From contig NC_068970.1 in NCBI RefSeq assembly GCF_016808095.1, positions 50,131,630 to 50,195,629 of the forward strand: a stretch of 64,000 nucleotides of DNA, in the 5' to 3' direction. A program made the position numbers and the translations under genes. Positions 21,816-36,028 of the stretch are shown here, one piece after another. The first letter of the stretch is position 1. Each line of letters starts with the position of its first letter. The stretch is from Vigna angularis. Taxonomy: Eukaryota; Streptophyta; Magnoliopsida; Fabales; Fabaceae. The notes beneath the pieces are model-generated. The model ran no database searches, had not been told where the DNA came from, and saw only the letters and a list, made by a program, of their open reading frames with translations.

Positions 21816-24450
21816 ATGGAGAACCGCCAGAACGGAGAAGCGAAGAAGGAAGAAGAACCAAAGGACTCTATTTGTGGATACGATTCTCTTCACCTTCTTC
21901 TCAAGGATAATCTTAATCCTCATCACTTTCAGGTATATATATATATTCATGCCACTAGTTCTGTTTCTATTTCACCTTTTCTCTTCTTTATATTGATTCA
22001 GTTGCTGGGTTTGTGGGATTTATTTTCCACATGTAATGGATCTGATTCTGGGCTTTCATAATCCTTTGACTTTTCACATTTAAGAAGGAATTTAACATTT
22101 TAACAATTTACCAGGATTTTCCAAGTAAATAAATCAACCAAATTTTGCATCTCCAACATCATTTTGAAAGCTATTCTAGCTTTACAGAAAATGGATCACG
22201 TGTCTTTCTTCTAAGTTGGTTTCATGAGTTGTTGCTTGAATCAATCGCATATTAAATTTGCATTTTTTTGCTCAGTGTTGTGTATCGTGTTGCAGGAAGT
22301 TAGCCGTTTGCTTACTGGGCTTAATTGTGGAAAAGCAATTGAAACAATTGCTCTCCCTGAATCTGCAACTGCCCTCTCTGTGGAGCATGGTTTTGATCTC
22401 CAGGTATGATACGATCCACTTTTCCCCGTATGAATTGTGTTTTCATTTTTCACAAATGAAAGGAATGTTGGATTGATTAAGTTAACTTGCTTGTGCATGT
22501 GTTGCATGAGAAAAAGAGAAGAAATGAATATAAGTATGCATTCAGGCATGCCTTATAGCAAAATGCTCTTTTTACTTTAATATCTCCTTTTTCTCATGCC
22601 TTCTGAGTACTCTAAATGAACTACGAACAGGGAACTGCTAATCTTTCTTTTCTTGTTTGTCTGTTGTCTGTTGAATCAATTTTGGAATCTATTAACTCTT
22701 TCTCATTGGTTAACTGATAATAGTTTTGGTTTAGTCCATTGATTAGCCACAGTATCTATCTTCTATACAAAAATTCTAACAGTTCATTTTGAACTTTAAT
22801 CTGCTTTATTTCAGGCCTTTTCCTTTTCTGCTGACAAAGAACAGCTAAGGGAACCTAGAGTAGTAAGGGTTGGTTTGATTCAGAACTCCACTGCCCTTCC
22901 AACCACTGCTCACTTTGCAGACCAGAAGAAGGCTATCTTTGAGAAACTAAAGCCAATAATTGAAGCTTCCGGTTCTTCTGGAGTGAACATATTATGCTTA
23001 CAAGTAGGTTTCCTATGTATGAGCATTTTTTGCCGATTGATTTCACACAGTTGATTGAAACTCTTCAACGTTTTCATATAATTCTTTTGCAGGAAGCGTG
23101 GATGATGCCATTTGCCTTCTGCACTCGAGAGAAAAGATGGTGTGAATTTGCAGAACCTGTTGATGGAGAATCAACAAAATTTTTACAAAGCTTTGCACTG
23201 AAATATAACATGGTCATCATAAGTTCAATTCTTGAGAGGGATATTAACCATGGAGAGGTTATATGGAACACTTCCGTTGTAATTGGAAATCACGGCAATA
23301 TAATTGGGAAACACAGGAAGGTAATGCCTTAAGCTCTCTGCATCTAATTTTAATACCCAAAACCTCTCTTTCATCTATCTCATGAACACAGTTAACATTT
23401 GGCAGAACCATATACCCAGAGTTGGGGACTTCAACGAGAGTACATATTATATGGAAGGAAATACTGGCCATCCTGTATTCGAAACAGTATATGGAAAGAT
23501 TGCCATTAATATATGTTATGGTAGACACCATCCTTTGAATTGGTTAGCCTTTGGATTGAATGGTGCGGAGATTGTTTTCAACCCTTCTGCTACTGTTGGT
23601 GAACTCAGCGAGCCAATGTGGCCTATAGAGGTTAGTAGTCCCTTTATATTACAGGAATCTTTTATTGCTTCTGGTTCTTATATTTTATGCAGAGCACTTA
23701 CGTGATGGGTTATATATCCTTTTCTATAATGTTATGCTAAATTATATAGCTTGAGATTTAGCATGATATTTGTACACAAGTGATTACAAGAAAATTGAAC
23801 TTAACTAAATTGTGGGATGCACTTCAAAGGGTATGGTGCAAAGTCCAATTATTGGTTGATATTTTATAAACTCTGTGATTTGTCATACATGCACATATAT
23901 CTCTATTGCTATTTTCTAATCAACAAATATCACTTCCAACATGCGTTGAATTCAGAGGAATTTGCCTGTATAAGTTTTCCTGCTTCACCTCTGCTAACCA
24001 AATTTAGAAGCAGACAGATTTTGTACTTGTAGAATATGATATCAGACTAAAAGTATATGACTTGAAAGTGTCTTTGTTTGTCAGGCACGTAATGCTGCAA
24101 TAGCTAATAGTTACTTTGTTGCTTCAATCAATCGCGTTGGGACTGAGACATTCCCCAATGCATTTACTTCTGGTGATGGAAAGCCAGCACACGCAGATTT
24201 TGGGCACTTTTATGGGTCCAGTTATGTTTCAGCACCTGATGCATCATGCACACCATCTCTATCTCGTTACAGGGATGGCCTTTTAATAACAGACATGGAC
24301 CTTAACTTGTGTAGACAGTTTAAGGACAAGTGGGGTTTCAGAATGACTTCAAGGTACGAGTTGTATGCAGACACACTCGGCCGCTATGTGAAACCAGAGT
24401 TTGAGCCACAAGTCATCATTGACCCCTTATTGCATAGAAAGGCCTCCTAA
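21816..24450 (+). CDS. PYD3: Beta-ureidopropionase (6 exons, 410 aa)
   Basis: Last enzyme of reductive pyrimidine breakdown; it hydrolyses N-carbamoyl-beta-alanine to beta-alanine, CO2 and ammonia (EC 3.5.1.6), and is cytosolic in plants. Exons: 21816-21932, 22296-22403, 22815-23003, 23093-23320, 23406-23630, 24085-24450. All introns are GT-AG and phase 0, and the sum is 1233 nt including stop, close to the usual length of about 408 residues. The nitrilase-type catalytic triad is intact: Glu139 (in [11 protein letters not shown]), Lys214 (in [18 protein letters not shown]) and Cys251 (in [14 protein letters not shown]). The start is the first ATG of an exon beginning [18 protein letters not shown] and fits the family's charged N-terminus. 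The 3' end [18 protein letters not shown] is also typical. No damage is seen. Pack-MULE 2 lies 498 bp upstream and EX1 starts about 2 kb downstream in the same direction. Confidence 0.97.
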
Positions 24451-26497
24451 ACTGTGTTGTAATAATCCGTTAACTTGGGTTCACTGCTTATGGTTCAGGC
24501 CCTGTAGTATAACCAATGCGGTCAACCGTAAATTCTGTTGTATTAGATTCTGCTCTCAATGTTTCAACATGCATTGGTGTTTGATTTGGTGCACTTTAGC
24601 AGAAATCATATTCAGTTGTTTTCGAAGGTTGTTTAAGAAAACTTTAGAACAACTCTTCAAAAATTCAATTATAATTACACTAAACTACTAACTTCTGTAA
24701 AAAATAATTTAAGTCATATTTGAGATGACTTGAGATGATTTTCAATTAACTAATACTGTAATTTTCTTCCCAACAGTACTTAAAAAATTGAATTTTATTT
24801 TTAAAATAGAAAATATTTCAATGACGATAAAATGATTTTCTTCTTATTTTTGGTTGGCTATAGCTAAATTAAGCTCCTTGTCTTGTAAATTTGTACTTAA
24901 ACAAGTTACTCCCTTAAATGTTAGAACTTGTTTGTTTTTTTAACATTAAATTCAACTACTGAGATTTAATTTTACTCTAAAAGTTTTAAAATTTCCCAAA
25001 TTTTGTTTTCTAAAATATCTTTGCATTATATTTTGATAAAGAATTTCTACAATTCTAAAATATTGAAATGCATAACATTTAAATTATTACTTACTCAAAT
25101 TTTTACATAAATAACATATTTTTTTCTTCAGGGTCAGAATTCAGTCTCTGGATAATCGATTTCTGAATTTTGATTTGTTTTTCAACCAGTTTTCTTCAAA
25201 TCAAAGTTTAGAATTTTGTTATCGAAAAAATTGTTTTTTAATCAGTTTTCTCCTTATCACAATTCAAAATTTAGTTTTCGAAAAGCCGAATTCTAACCTA
25301 AAAATAAAAAATTTGTTATCTGTATAAATATTTCATACAGTATATTATCTATGTAATTCTTTTAAGTTCATATAGCTATTTGGGTTAAAAAAATCGCATT
25401 TTTTTCTAAATATTTTGTTTTGGATAGATTAATTTAAATTTTTTGTATTTTAATTTTTTTTAATAAAGTAATTGAATTTTTCTTTTTAGAATTTTTTTAA
25501 AAATAAATTTTAAAATTAAACTTTACAAAATATTAATAAAATTTAAATATTCAAATAATATTTAATAATTTATTTTTTCTAGTCTATATATATAGAAAAA
25601 TAGAGTAAATTTAAATTTTCTTATTTTTTAAATGAATTTTAAATTTTACTATTTCAATTATTTGTAATAATTTCTGAAAATTCATTTTTTTTAATTTATT
25701 CATGCAAACAATCATTTGGCTTTTAAAAAAATTTAAAATTATCAAATAAATAAATTACTGTATCAGATAACTTTATCGAGACATAAGTTCGGTGAATTTT
25801 AATTTCTAATTTGTAAAATTTTATACTTTCTGTTCTGAAAAAGATGGTTTTTCTTTTAAACATTCACAGATAAGATAAGTTTGTGACATTTTCAAAATTT
25901 TCAATATGGTAACAGAACGTGATGTTTTTATAAATCTAAGATATAGTTTGCAATTTTTTCGTAAAATTGAACAAACTGGTAGAGCTCTAAATTTAAAAGA
26001 AGAAAAAAATTAATGACACTATGTGGTTTTGCCTAATCCATGGTTATTAATGGATAAAATATTGGGTTAGTGCCACCTGTTGGCAAATGTTTTTACCTTT
26101 TTGAATGACAACCCATTGACCCGAACCAAACCTATGAACACCAACCGTTAAAAAGAAAAATAAAATAAATGCGAAAATAAGTAAGAAAGAAGGAGAAGAA
26201 AAAGAAAAAGAAAAAGAAAATTGATCCTTATCCCTTGACGCTAGAAAATCTATGGAGGCATGAAGATCCGTCCCTCAAAATTTCACACCCAACTTTCTAG
26301 CCTCATGTTCCTTCGCATTCACTTTACATTCACATTCACATTATTTACTAACTAAACAGCAGCAACAACAATAATCTATCACCTCACCATTTAGCAACAA
26401 CATCATCAACAGCATATTCTTTCCAATCTCCTTCCAACACATACTCTCACACACACGCATATCCATTCGTTCCTTTCACTCTCTCTCTTTCTCTCGC
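24451..26497. other. Intergenic region between PYD3 and EX1
   Basis: Holds the PYD3 3' UTR and about 1.5 kb of AT-rich sequence without genes or recognisable transposon ends. Near 26185-26222 there is an A/G-rich tract with GAAAAA repeats. The last 200 bp before the EX1 ATG contain CAACAA- and CT-rich runs (26345-26495) typical of a plant 5' UTR. Confidence 0.6.
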
Positions 26498-29400
26498 ATG
26501 GCTTCCATGACCGCTCCAACCCTCACCTTCCCTAACCAGAAGCTTGCCGTTCCGTTTCCCGCGCGAACGCCGTCGCTCCTTTCTTTACCTTCCTTTTCTC
26601 CCTGCCGCTGCATCTCCTCCGACGACCGCAGCGGCGCCAAACGCGGTTGGGATTCCGTGCTGCACCACTTCTCCGAGGTCGCCAAGCGTGTCGATTCTTA
26701 CTGGAAGTCCTTCGGGGACGCCGTCGAAGATCGTAGCCGCGCGGCTGGCCTCGACGAGGATTGGGATTGGGATCGATGGCGCCGGCATTTCGAGGAAATT
26801 GACGAGCAAGAGCGTCTCCTCTCAATTCTCAAGGTGCACTGCTTTTTTTGTTTTTGTTTTTCAATTCGCGTCCTCTAATTACGTGTAACTAATTTTTTTT
26901 ATCGTGAATCGATTTTAATGCGGTTTTTTTGCTTCGAGAAAAAAATGAATTTATTTTCTGAGGAGTTTCAAAAGTAGTTCAGTATTTTTATTTTTTACTC
27001 AAGCAACTTTGTTTCGCTTAAATTAGGCATTCTGCCTAATTTAATTGACGGATGAAATTTGTTAGTGTGAAGATGGAACTGTTCCCGAAATGATTCCAAG
27101 TTACAAATTTTTGCTTGATGTGATTCCAAGTTACAAATTTTTGCTTGGATAACAGTTAATAGTCTTAAATGGGTGTTTTGCCAAAATTGAATGGCAAGTA
27201 TTACATGAAGGAATCTATTATTAACGCTATCAAAGTTGTTTTACGTGCTCATGGTATATCGTATGATATACTTTTAAGATGGATTTGTTATATTTTGAAC
27301 TCTCGTCTAAGTTTAATCGTTTTGGTTTAGTGAGAATTAATTGCTGACAGATTTTGTGCTTGACAGTCTCAGTTAAGTCGGGCTGTGTATTTGGAGGACT
27401 ACGAAGATGCCGCCAGGCTAAAGGTGGCTTTTGCGGCTGCAGCTAACCATGACAGTGTTGGAAGAGTGATGTCTTATCTCAACGTAAGAATTTTGACTAC
27501 ATGATGCTCCTTTGATAGCCAAAACTTTTCCATACTAGCTACCAATTTTTGTTCTTTCTTTTTTAACAACCCCATTCATATATACATTTTAAATCTGTTT
27601 GTATGTTTTCCAAACTTCCAGAGAGCCATTAAAGAGGAGCGGTATGGTGATGCAGCTTTCTTAAGAGATAAAGCTGGCGCTGGACTTGTGAGTTCTGATA
27701 GAGTTGTTTAATGCAACTTGCATGAATATCTTTGCATTCTGGTGGAAATAGAATGTCAGATGTAATGTGAAAGGGTAGCCCTAGCAATACTTGTAGCTCT
27801 GGTTCAATATCTGTAACTTGGTTGCAAGTTTCTTTCAACCATCAAGATAAGACTTCCCTTTCTACTTTTTTGGTCATCAGGAGTTCATTTAAAGTGAATT
27901 TATTCTTAGACCTTGCAATTGGCCGTGGGATCTAATGACAGTCAATATTAGAAGATAGCAAATAAAAATCCATTTGTGAGCATGCTTGGTTTACTTTTTA
28001 TAGTGTTTTTAGATTTTAGGGGGCGTTATTTCATTGGTTTTTATCATGGTTCTAGTTCATTTGCATGAGTTGCAGGATTTCATTCTTTATATATTTATTT
28101 ATCAGAAAGATTGATGCCTTGATGTGACATTTTAGTGCCGTATGCTCTGCCAATAAACTGCACTGCTTTAAACATCTGAATTTGGTTTGTGATTTTGATT
28201 TTATATCTCTTGAATTTATCAATATTCAATAGAAGTTCTTTTGAATCGACTTGCATTTGCTGATGTAGGTGGGATGGTGGGCTGGTATTTCTGAAGATGT
28301 TAAAGATCCACATGGTCTAATTATTCGTATAACTCCTGAGCATGGAAGATATGTGGCAAGGAGTTATAGTCCTAGGTAATTTCTCCATGTTGGTGATAAA
28401 AGTGGGGTAGAATCTTAGCCTTTCGTGAATTGAAAAGAAAAACTTACTTTGTTATAGGACTAAAGGAGGTACTCTACCATTTATGCTTTGTGCTAATGAG
28501 GAATGGCTTATGTGAATGTGTCTGATATATTTAGGTTCAGGGTTACTCCACCTTCTATTAGGAATAACTTAATTATTGTTTATATTGTAACTCATTTCTA
28601 ATTATTCCAAACTAAAACGTAGGAACTGTGATCTTTTGTTCGGATTAATTTAACCCATTTTTGTGATTATTGTTTCTGTTAGTCTTAGCCACAAAGTAGC
28701 TTTTGTGTGTTTATGAATCCCATATAATAAGCTCATCCAAACATGGTCAAAAATTCAAAGTGCTTTATAATTCATAAATGTCTATTGTAGCAGCATATAA
28801 ACTCAAATAAGTTTAGGAATATGGACCAGCTTATGTGCTTATACTCTTGTAGCCTTAGTTTCTTTATGCATAAATAATGATTCAGGGAGATCAGTTAGTC
28901 ACTGTTAGATTTCTGCCTCAACCAATTTCCCTCCTCGTTGTTAGAGGTGGCCTATAGTTATATGTATTCTACAGAGTGTGAAATTGCATTAGCCAACTGT
29001 CCCCTAGTTAGATTAAGATATGATAGTCATCAGCTATGCATATTTTGTCTGATTGAACAAAGGATTAAACATATTCAATTTGATCTATTTCTTGCCATCT
29101 GCCTTATTAGTTTGGTTAACCTTTCAACATTCTCTCCATTTTGTCTGTTCACACTTATGATAATGACTTGAAATGAAACATCTTTCTCTACTACCATGTT
29201 GTTTTAACATTTTGTTCCTGATTACTACAGAATAGTTGTATATGAGACTGAACTTAATGTATGTATTTTGTATATTTCACGTGTTCATAAACTAAAATAA
29301 AAGGTTGGATTGTCAGGGAGTAATGATATTGTTATTCTAATCTTAGAGAAGTTTGTTGAATGACGTAACTATGAGAGTATTGCATTGCCTTGCCTTCAAC

Positions 29401-32352
29401 CCTCATCATTTTTATTGTTTCTGTTCTGTAATGAGCTAATTTAGAGTCTGATTTGTCTATCTTTACTAACCTTGTCTTTGACTCTCTTTTAAAAATTTAG
29501 CTGGAATTAATTTTAAATTGCTACAGGAATCAATAGCTATAGCTTTTAACCAATTTGATGAGCTAACAGTTTATTCTCCATGCTTTCTTTGGCACTGAAT
29601 AATATTGAAATTTGAAATAATTATTATTATGGGAAATCTTAATGGTGAATTCTATGAATCTGGTTGTTATATGCTCACATTATCATTTGATAAAATTGTA
29701 TACACTCATTCTTTGTGTAGATTTACGTGTGCAAGTATTTACAATGGCATTTGTTGTCTTTGCTGAAATCTTTCTTATGGAATTAATTTATTATTTACTT
29801 GCCTTGTTTTAATTTTCTTATAAACTTTGAGGAATATCTGTACATGAAATATTTTAGGTGAGCCTGCCACTGCCTTGTTGTCTTTCTGGTGTTAACCCGT
29901 TTACTATATTTTTTTAGGCAACTTGCAACATCTGCAGCTGGCATTCCTCTATTTGAAATTTTTCTTACAATGGATAAAACAGGTGAATTCAAGTCACAGG
30001 TATCTCTTCTTGACTGACCCATAATTTCTATTGTACATGCGGGATCTTCACTATATAAACAGAAAGCAATCTTCTCTAAAATTTGATCTAAATTATGAGT
30101 TTTCATAAACAAAACATTGTGCTCTATCTGGATTCTGTTCTCTTATGTAAAATCTGAATATATGGGTATGCTAAGGACCACCTTCTATGTTTACTGTCAA
30201 ACAAGTTTTCTGCTAATTATTCAGTTTAAAATATCCTTGGATGATGGAATAGTACGTGGGATTATATTCAAGAATGAAGCATATTGCATCTAATTCATAA
30301 TCCAGATAAAGCAACCAATTTGGATTATTGATGGGGTGGTGCCGAGTTGTATTTTTATTAATGGAGCACTTTTGGGTTGAATTTCTTTCTGGTGTTAGAT
30401 TCAAACAAACTTCAGCAGTGTTACTTCCTTGTGTTTGCATTATCTTAGGTTTTAATGGACATACATTCTCAGATTAGTGAAGTTTCTGCACTAAGGTGCC
30501 TCTATTCAATGATTTTGAGCTCATGGCTTCATGCTGAGTTTCCCTAAATACAAAGTTGTATTTTGTCCATTTTAACTTGTATTCTTCTGGGTTAAAAATG
30601 AGGCAAAACTAATTTGAGTCTTATTCTTCACCTTGTAGCTTTGCTCCTTATTTGATGAATTAAAATGATTGTTTTGGAAATTTATGGTGTCTGTCTGACC
30701 TGAAGTGCATATTCGCTTAAGGGATATGCTAACCTACCCCCTTCATGTGTAGCAAGTAGATTAGCACTTTACACAGTTTTATTAGAAAAAAATCAAAACA
30801 ATTTTACTCAACTTAAAGCAGTTAAATTCCTATATTTTAGTAATTAAAAAACTGGTAGTTTAATAGGTAATTGTTTATCTTCCATACTAGTAATTATCAA
30901 CCATATAAATCTTTCTCCTTAGCTACTAACCTTGGACTTTTCTCTCTTTATTTTATAATGATTAAACATACATTAATTTACTTTTAAAAAAATAATGAAT
31001 TATTTTTAAAATTGTAATAAAAATTCCATAAATTTTCTATCATTTGAAATTAGTAATAATATGATCATAATCATGGCATGTAATTTTTTATCATCATTGA
31101 TGTCTGAAATTATGTAAGGATTACTGATTAAACAAGATTTATGAATTTTAATTGATAAAATTTTTTACAAGAGAAGAAGGTTTAAAGATTTGGTTGGTAT
31201 TTAGTTAGAAAACTATTTATGAGGATGGTTGCAATCCTGAGAGAGACAACTATTAATTTGATTAATAAGGTTGTTAAATGACATTGTCACTGAATTTGAA
31301 TATGAAGAGGTAAAGATGATTTGTTTGTACAATTAAAGTATGAAGAGTGCCACCTGCACATGAAGGAGATTAGTTATACGCCTACATACAGGAATTCTGC
31401 AATAGCCAGTGTGAAGTAGACTAACAATTGTAATAGTCATTTTTCTATTAGTAATTGTATTAACACTAATACGAAACAGTCTTTATCTATTACTTGTCCT
31501 ATAGCAATACTACAACAGGATATTCTTTTGATTTTCAGGCGGTGTACTTAAAGCGGAGAGGGGCCTTCCATGGACCCCCAACAGCGTCTTCTAAAACATT
31601 GGATGCTACTGGGAGACTGAGTTCAATGGAATCTACTGAAGACAAAAGTGAGTTGTTTGTTGTGAGTACTGAAGAACCAGAAAATGGTGATGATAGGAAT
31701 GATGGCAATGATCCAGCGGAGGGAATGCCTGGATTTCAGAATGTCTTGAAAGATATGATTCCTGGAGTAAAGGTGAAGGTTTTCAAGGTCATAACTCCAG
31801 AGAAAGTAGACACTGATCTATCTGATGTGATTGAGCAGATAATTGAGGATGAAGATGAAGATGAAGATGAAGGAAGTGATGAAGATGAAGATGAAGACGA
31901 AGAAGATGAGGATGATGAAAATGATGATGATGAAGACGAAGACAGAGAGAAAGAAAAAGATGTAGAAAATCTAGAACTTGAAGATATTAAATCTGAGACT
32001 GAGCAGGAGGGAGATGATGAGATTGAAGTAAACGCTGGTATGGGAACTTTTGAGCGTGAAGAACAGAATGAATTTGCTGTTAAAATTGCTATTGGTGGTC
32101 TTGTGCAGAAACTTTCAAGTAATCTATCCACTAGAGATTTGCTTCGAGTTCCTGCTAAGCTGGATATGAAGGGGTGTAGTTCATTTTCATTTACTGTTGA
32201 AAAAGAAGTCAATCAGCCTATTGGTCTTGACAAAGGAAAATCTTCATCTGATAAATCAGCTAAGTTTCAAGGTCGTCGCAAAGTTGATCATGTGATTTTT
32301 GACTTTGCTAAATTTATTGGCAGGGGGAAGATACCATCAAAGGTATAAGAAG

Positions 32353-32420
<68 letters not shown>

Positions 32421-33784
32421 CAAATTATTTTTCTTTTCAAAATTCAATATCTGGTTGAATCTATCCATGAGTCGCTTAGACTATGATGGTTTTGCTTCAA
32501 TCTTTTAGGTGCTGAAAGAGGTGGGAGAATTGATAAATCTCACACTAAGTCAGGCTCAAAACCATCACCAATTATCCGGGTCAACTATTTTCAATCGCAT
32601 CAAAATACCAACTTCTTTTGATCCTTTAAATGGTGATTTTCTATAGAATTTGTCAATTTGGTCACCACAAGGTGCTGAATGTAGGATGTATTTAATCTGC
32701 AGCACAGTGTAAAACATGTAATGTATTTTCATTTTAATCAGGTCTGTACATTGGATCACATGGACTTTACTCCTCTGAAGTTATTCATCTAAGACGTAGA
32801 TTTGGACAGTGGCAAGAGGACAATGGAGCCAAGGAACCTTCAGATCTTGAGTTTTATGAGTACGTAGAAGCTTTAAAGCTAACAGGAGATCCTTATGTAC
32901 CAGCCGGCCAGGTAATATTGTAAACTTTACTAAAACAATGATTATTTTTTCATCTACATGCTTTGCTACTTTGTGAGGAGGTGTTAAATTAGCAACCTCT
33001 GTATCTGCGGAAAATGCAGTTTTTAATCATACTAGCAAAAACTGAGATGTTGGTGGTGCTGAGATATGCTTTGTGATCAATAGTTTCTTTTACCTTCATC
33101 ATGAGTATTTACTGGATAATTTTTTCTTTTTCTTTAGGAAACTCTATATTGGCTGAGATAGTTTGGTACTTTTGTCTGCAATAGACTTGCATTCTCTTTT
33201 TGATACTAAGCTTCTCATCGTGCTGTCTGTATCATATAGATCTCATCATTTATGTTCCTTGACCTTAGGTGGCATTCCGCGCAAAAATTGGAAAGAGGTA
33301 TCAACTACCTCATAAAGGGATAATACCTGAAGAGTTTGGTGTGGTATGGAACTTTTCTTGAAGATATTAACTCTCTGGTCCTCCCCTCCCCCAAATTTTT
33401 AGTAAATTGGTGTTAATTCACTAAAGATTAGATTATTATTTTTCTGTATTCTACTCCAATATTGTTGTAATTTTCAGATTGCTCGCTACAAAGGCGAAGG
33501 GAGGCTGGCTGAGCCAGGGTTTCAAAATCCCCGATGGGTTGATGGTGAACTTGTGATTCTCGATGGAAAGGTTTGTATTCTTCAATCTTGTCTTATTATT
33601 TTATCCTTTTTCTGTTGTAATCTGAAATTATCCTTTCTTACCTTTGTGCAAATGTTTCTGATTGCAACATGCCTTTTGTTGATTTTACCAGCACCTAAAA
33701 GCAGGCCCAGTTGTTGGATTTGTGTACTGGGCCCCTGAGTACCATTTTTTGGTCTTCTTCAATCGGCTCAGGCTTCAACAATAG
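26498..33784 (+). CDS. EX1: EXECUTER1-type chloroplast singlet-oxygen sensor (11 coding exons, 688 aa)
   Basis: Thylakoid-associated nuclear-encoded protein that, in Arabidopsis, senses singlet oxygen in grana margins and is cut by the FtsH protease to start retrograde signalling. Exons: 26498-26833, 27367-27483, 27622-27687, 28269-28375, 29918-29999, 31539-32342, 32509-32632, 32742-32911, 33269-33343, 33478-33570, 33692-33784; all GT-AG, total 2067 nt. The N-terminus is Ser/Pro/Arg-rich like a transit peptide. A UVR-like motif follows at about residues 107-142 ([18 protein letters not shown]), and a highly acidic Asp/Glu run lies at about 339-373 in the large exon 6. The C-terminal singlet-oxygen-sensor domain (DUF3506) ends [20 protein letters not shown]. 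Trp647 in [15 protein letters not shown] aligns, by distance from the C-terminus, with the Arabidopsis Trp643 whose oxidation triggers turnover. Introns 4 and 5 are about 1.5 kb each; intron 6 holds a (TA)n. The gene appears intact; EX2 is the main alternative name, but the UVR-to-SOS layout and length fit EX1. Confidence 0.95.
32357..32418. repeat. (TA)n microsatellite in EX1 intron 6
   Basis: About 62 bp of alternating AT beginning 15 bp after the exon 6 donor site. It could be length-variable between individuals. It lies wholly in the intron. Confidence 0.97.
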
Positions 33785-34229
33785 GATTTTGTTCATAATG
33801 TCAGACTTGTAAATTCTTTCTTCAGATTCTCAGCGTAAGTTCTCATCAAAGATCCATGGGTCATGGAAGTAGTAACTGATGGATTTTGTTTGCTGCATAA
33901 GTTTTTTTTCTCTTTTTCTTGTTCTTTTTATTTTATTTTTCCCTTTCAAGCTAGGAAATGATATTGTTAGCATGGCCAGTGAATAAATATGTGAAACATA
34001 AAATTTGTTTACAAATCTGCATATGATATAAAGGTGGAACAAAATGCTTGTATTTATATAACAATTTGGTCTGCCTTATTTATTATCAAGCCCAATAAAC
34101 GTTTATGTTTTTAAGGTGTGTTAGCCTCATGACCAACCTATTTATTATTTTTGTAATTTTTGTAATATATAACAACATTTGCTACAATTGGGTTTAATGG
34201 GAACCTAAAAGGCCCAATCCTATTTGAAG
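33785..34229. other. EX1 3' UTR and downstream flank
   Basis: AT-rich sequence after the stop. No separate gene. The boundary with the Copia remnant is not sharp. Confidence 0.5.
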
Positions 34230-35391
34230 ATTATGTATTGTAGGCTATTAGATATCTTATCTTTATGTTTTATCTTTACTTTGTTATTATTCTTTTGCGT
34301 GTACTAAGTAAACCTATCAATGATACATTTTTGCTAATGATTCCTCTACATTAGTGTCTCAACGTGATGATCTCAATTGCTTTCGCAAGCATGGAAAAGG
34401 ACGTCATAAGTGTGACCATTGTGGTAAGCCAGGCCACAGGTGTTATGCTTACATTGACGTCCTCCTCGATCTGTTGTTGTTGTTTAGACTGATCCTCCCT
34501 CATAGTCACCTGTTGTGGATCCTTCTTCATCTAATATCACTAACAAATCTATTGTTATCAATAACTTTCTGAAATGGTATGAGGATCAACAACCTTCTAG
34601 TTCCAATGTTTTTGTAGCACACACAGGTACATCTTTGGTTTGTCTGACACTATCTTCTTCTCTCGGTCTTTGGGTTCTTGACTTAGGAGCCACTAATCAC
34701 ATTAATGGTAACAAATCTTTGTTTTCCTCTTTATCCTCTCTGGATAATTTACCTTGTTACAATGGGTGATGGATCTAGGGTTTTAGCTCATGGTACTGGG
34801 ACTATTAACCTTTTTCCATTGGTAATGTTCTTTATGTCTATGGGTCTCCTTTTAACTTATTATCCATTAGTCATTTAACTTGTTCTCTTGATTGTGTTAT
34901 TTCTTTTACCAAACATTTTGTTTGTTTATATATCTGGAGTTCGAGACAAGTGATTGGCATCGGATGTGAGTCTCATAGTCTTTATCATCTCCGTCCTTCC
35001 ACACATGTTGGCACAATTGTGGAGTCTCATAATCTTCTTCATGCTTAGTTAGGTCATCCCAGTCTTGCCAAATTATAGCAGTGTATTCCCAGCTTATCCA
35101 AGTTATCCAGTTTGGTGTGTGACATAATTGTAATTCCTTTCCTCGTAATGTCTCATAACGTGTTTCGTCCCCTTTTGTCTTAGTTCACTCTGACATTTGG
35201 AGACTTAGTTGTGTTAAGTCTAATTTAAGTTTTCAATATTTTGTTACTTTTATTGATGATTATTTCATATGTACTTCATTGTTTTTATTGAAAAATCATT
35301 CTCAATTATTTATATATTTCAATCTTTTTTTAATGAAATTAAAACTCAGTTTGGTGTTTTTATTCGGACTTTGCAAAGTGTTGCGAATATC

Positions 35392-35493
35392 TTTTCCATT
35401 CTTTTAAATAATTTATTGCTTCTCATTTTCCATTCTTTTAAATAATTTATTGCTTCTCATTTTCCATTCTTTTAAATAATTTATTGCTTCTTA
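35392..35493. repeat. 34-bp tandem triplication in the Copia remnant
   Basis: The unit beginning TTTTCCATTCTTTTAAATAA is present three times head to tail with one or two differences, all in the integrase region. Confidence 0.93.
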
Positions 35494-36028
35494 TGACATT
35501 CTCTGTCAAACTTCATGTGCTTATACACCTCAACAAAATGAGGTGGATGAGCATGGAATCTTATTGAAACAAACACTTTTAGTTTATGGTGAGGTTCCTC
35601 AATATTGTTGGGTGATGCTATTCTTTATTTTATCTCATTAATCGTACACCCTCTGTCGTTTTGGATAATAAAATACCTCATTTTATTTTATTTTCTAATG
35701 AATCTCTTCATCCCTTACCTGTAAAAGTTTTTGGATCTACATGTTTTATTCATAATTTTAGTCCTGGTCTTGATAAGTTATCTCCTCGATCACTCAAATG
35801 TGTTTTTCTCATTATCTTAATCGTTTTTTTGTTTCTGTAGATGTCACTTTCAATGAGTCTCCTTTTTACTTTAAAGGTCATTCTTCTTCTGATATAGCCA
35901 TGTCTGCTCTTCAACAATGGCCTCTTCATTAACTAGATGTCAAAAATGTGTTCTTCAATGGAGATTTGTAGGAAGAGAATTATATAGAGCAACCTCCATG
36001 ATGTGTTGCTTAGTGGGAGTCTTTTGGG

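Noticed and set aside
31736..32212. 158-codon Ser-rich frame on the minus strand
   Set aside because: Antisense shadow of the Asp/Glu tract in EX1 exon 6.
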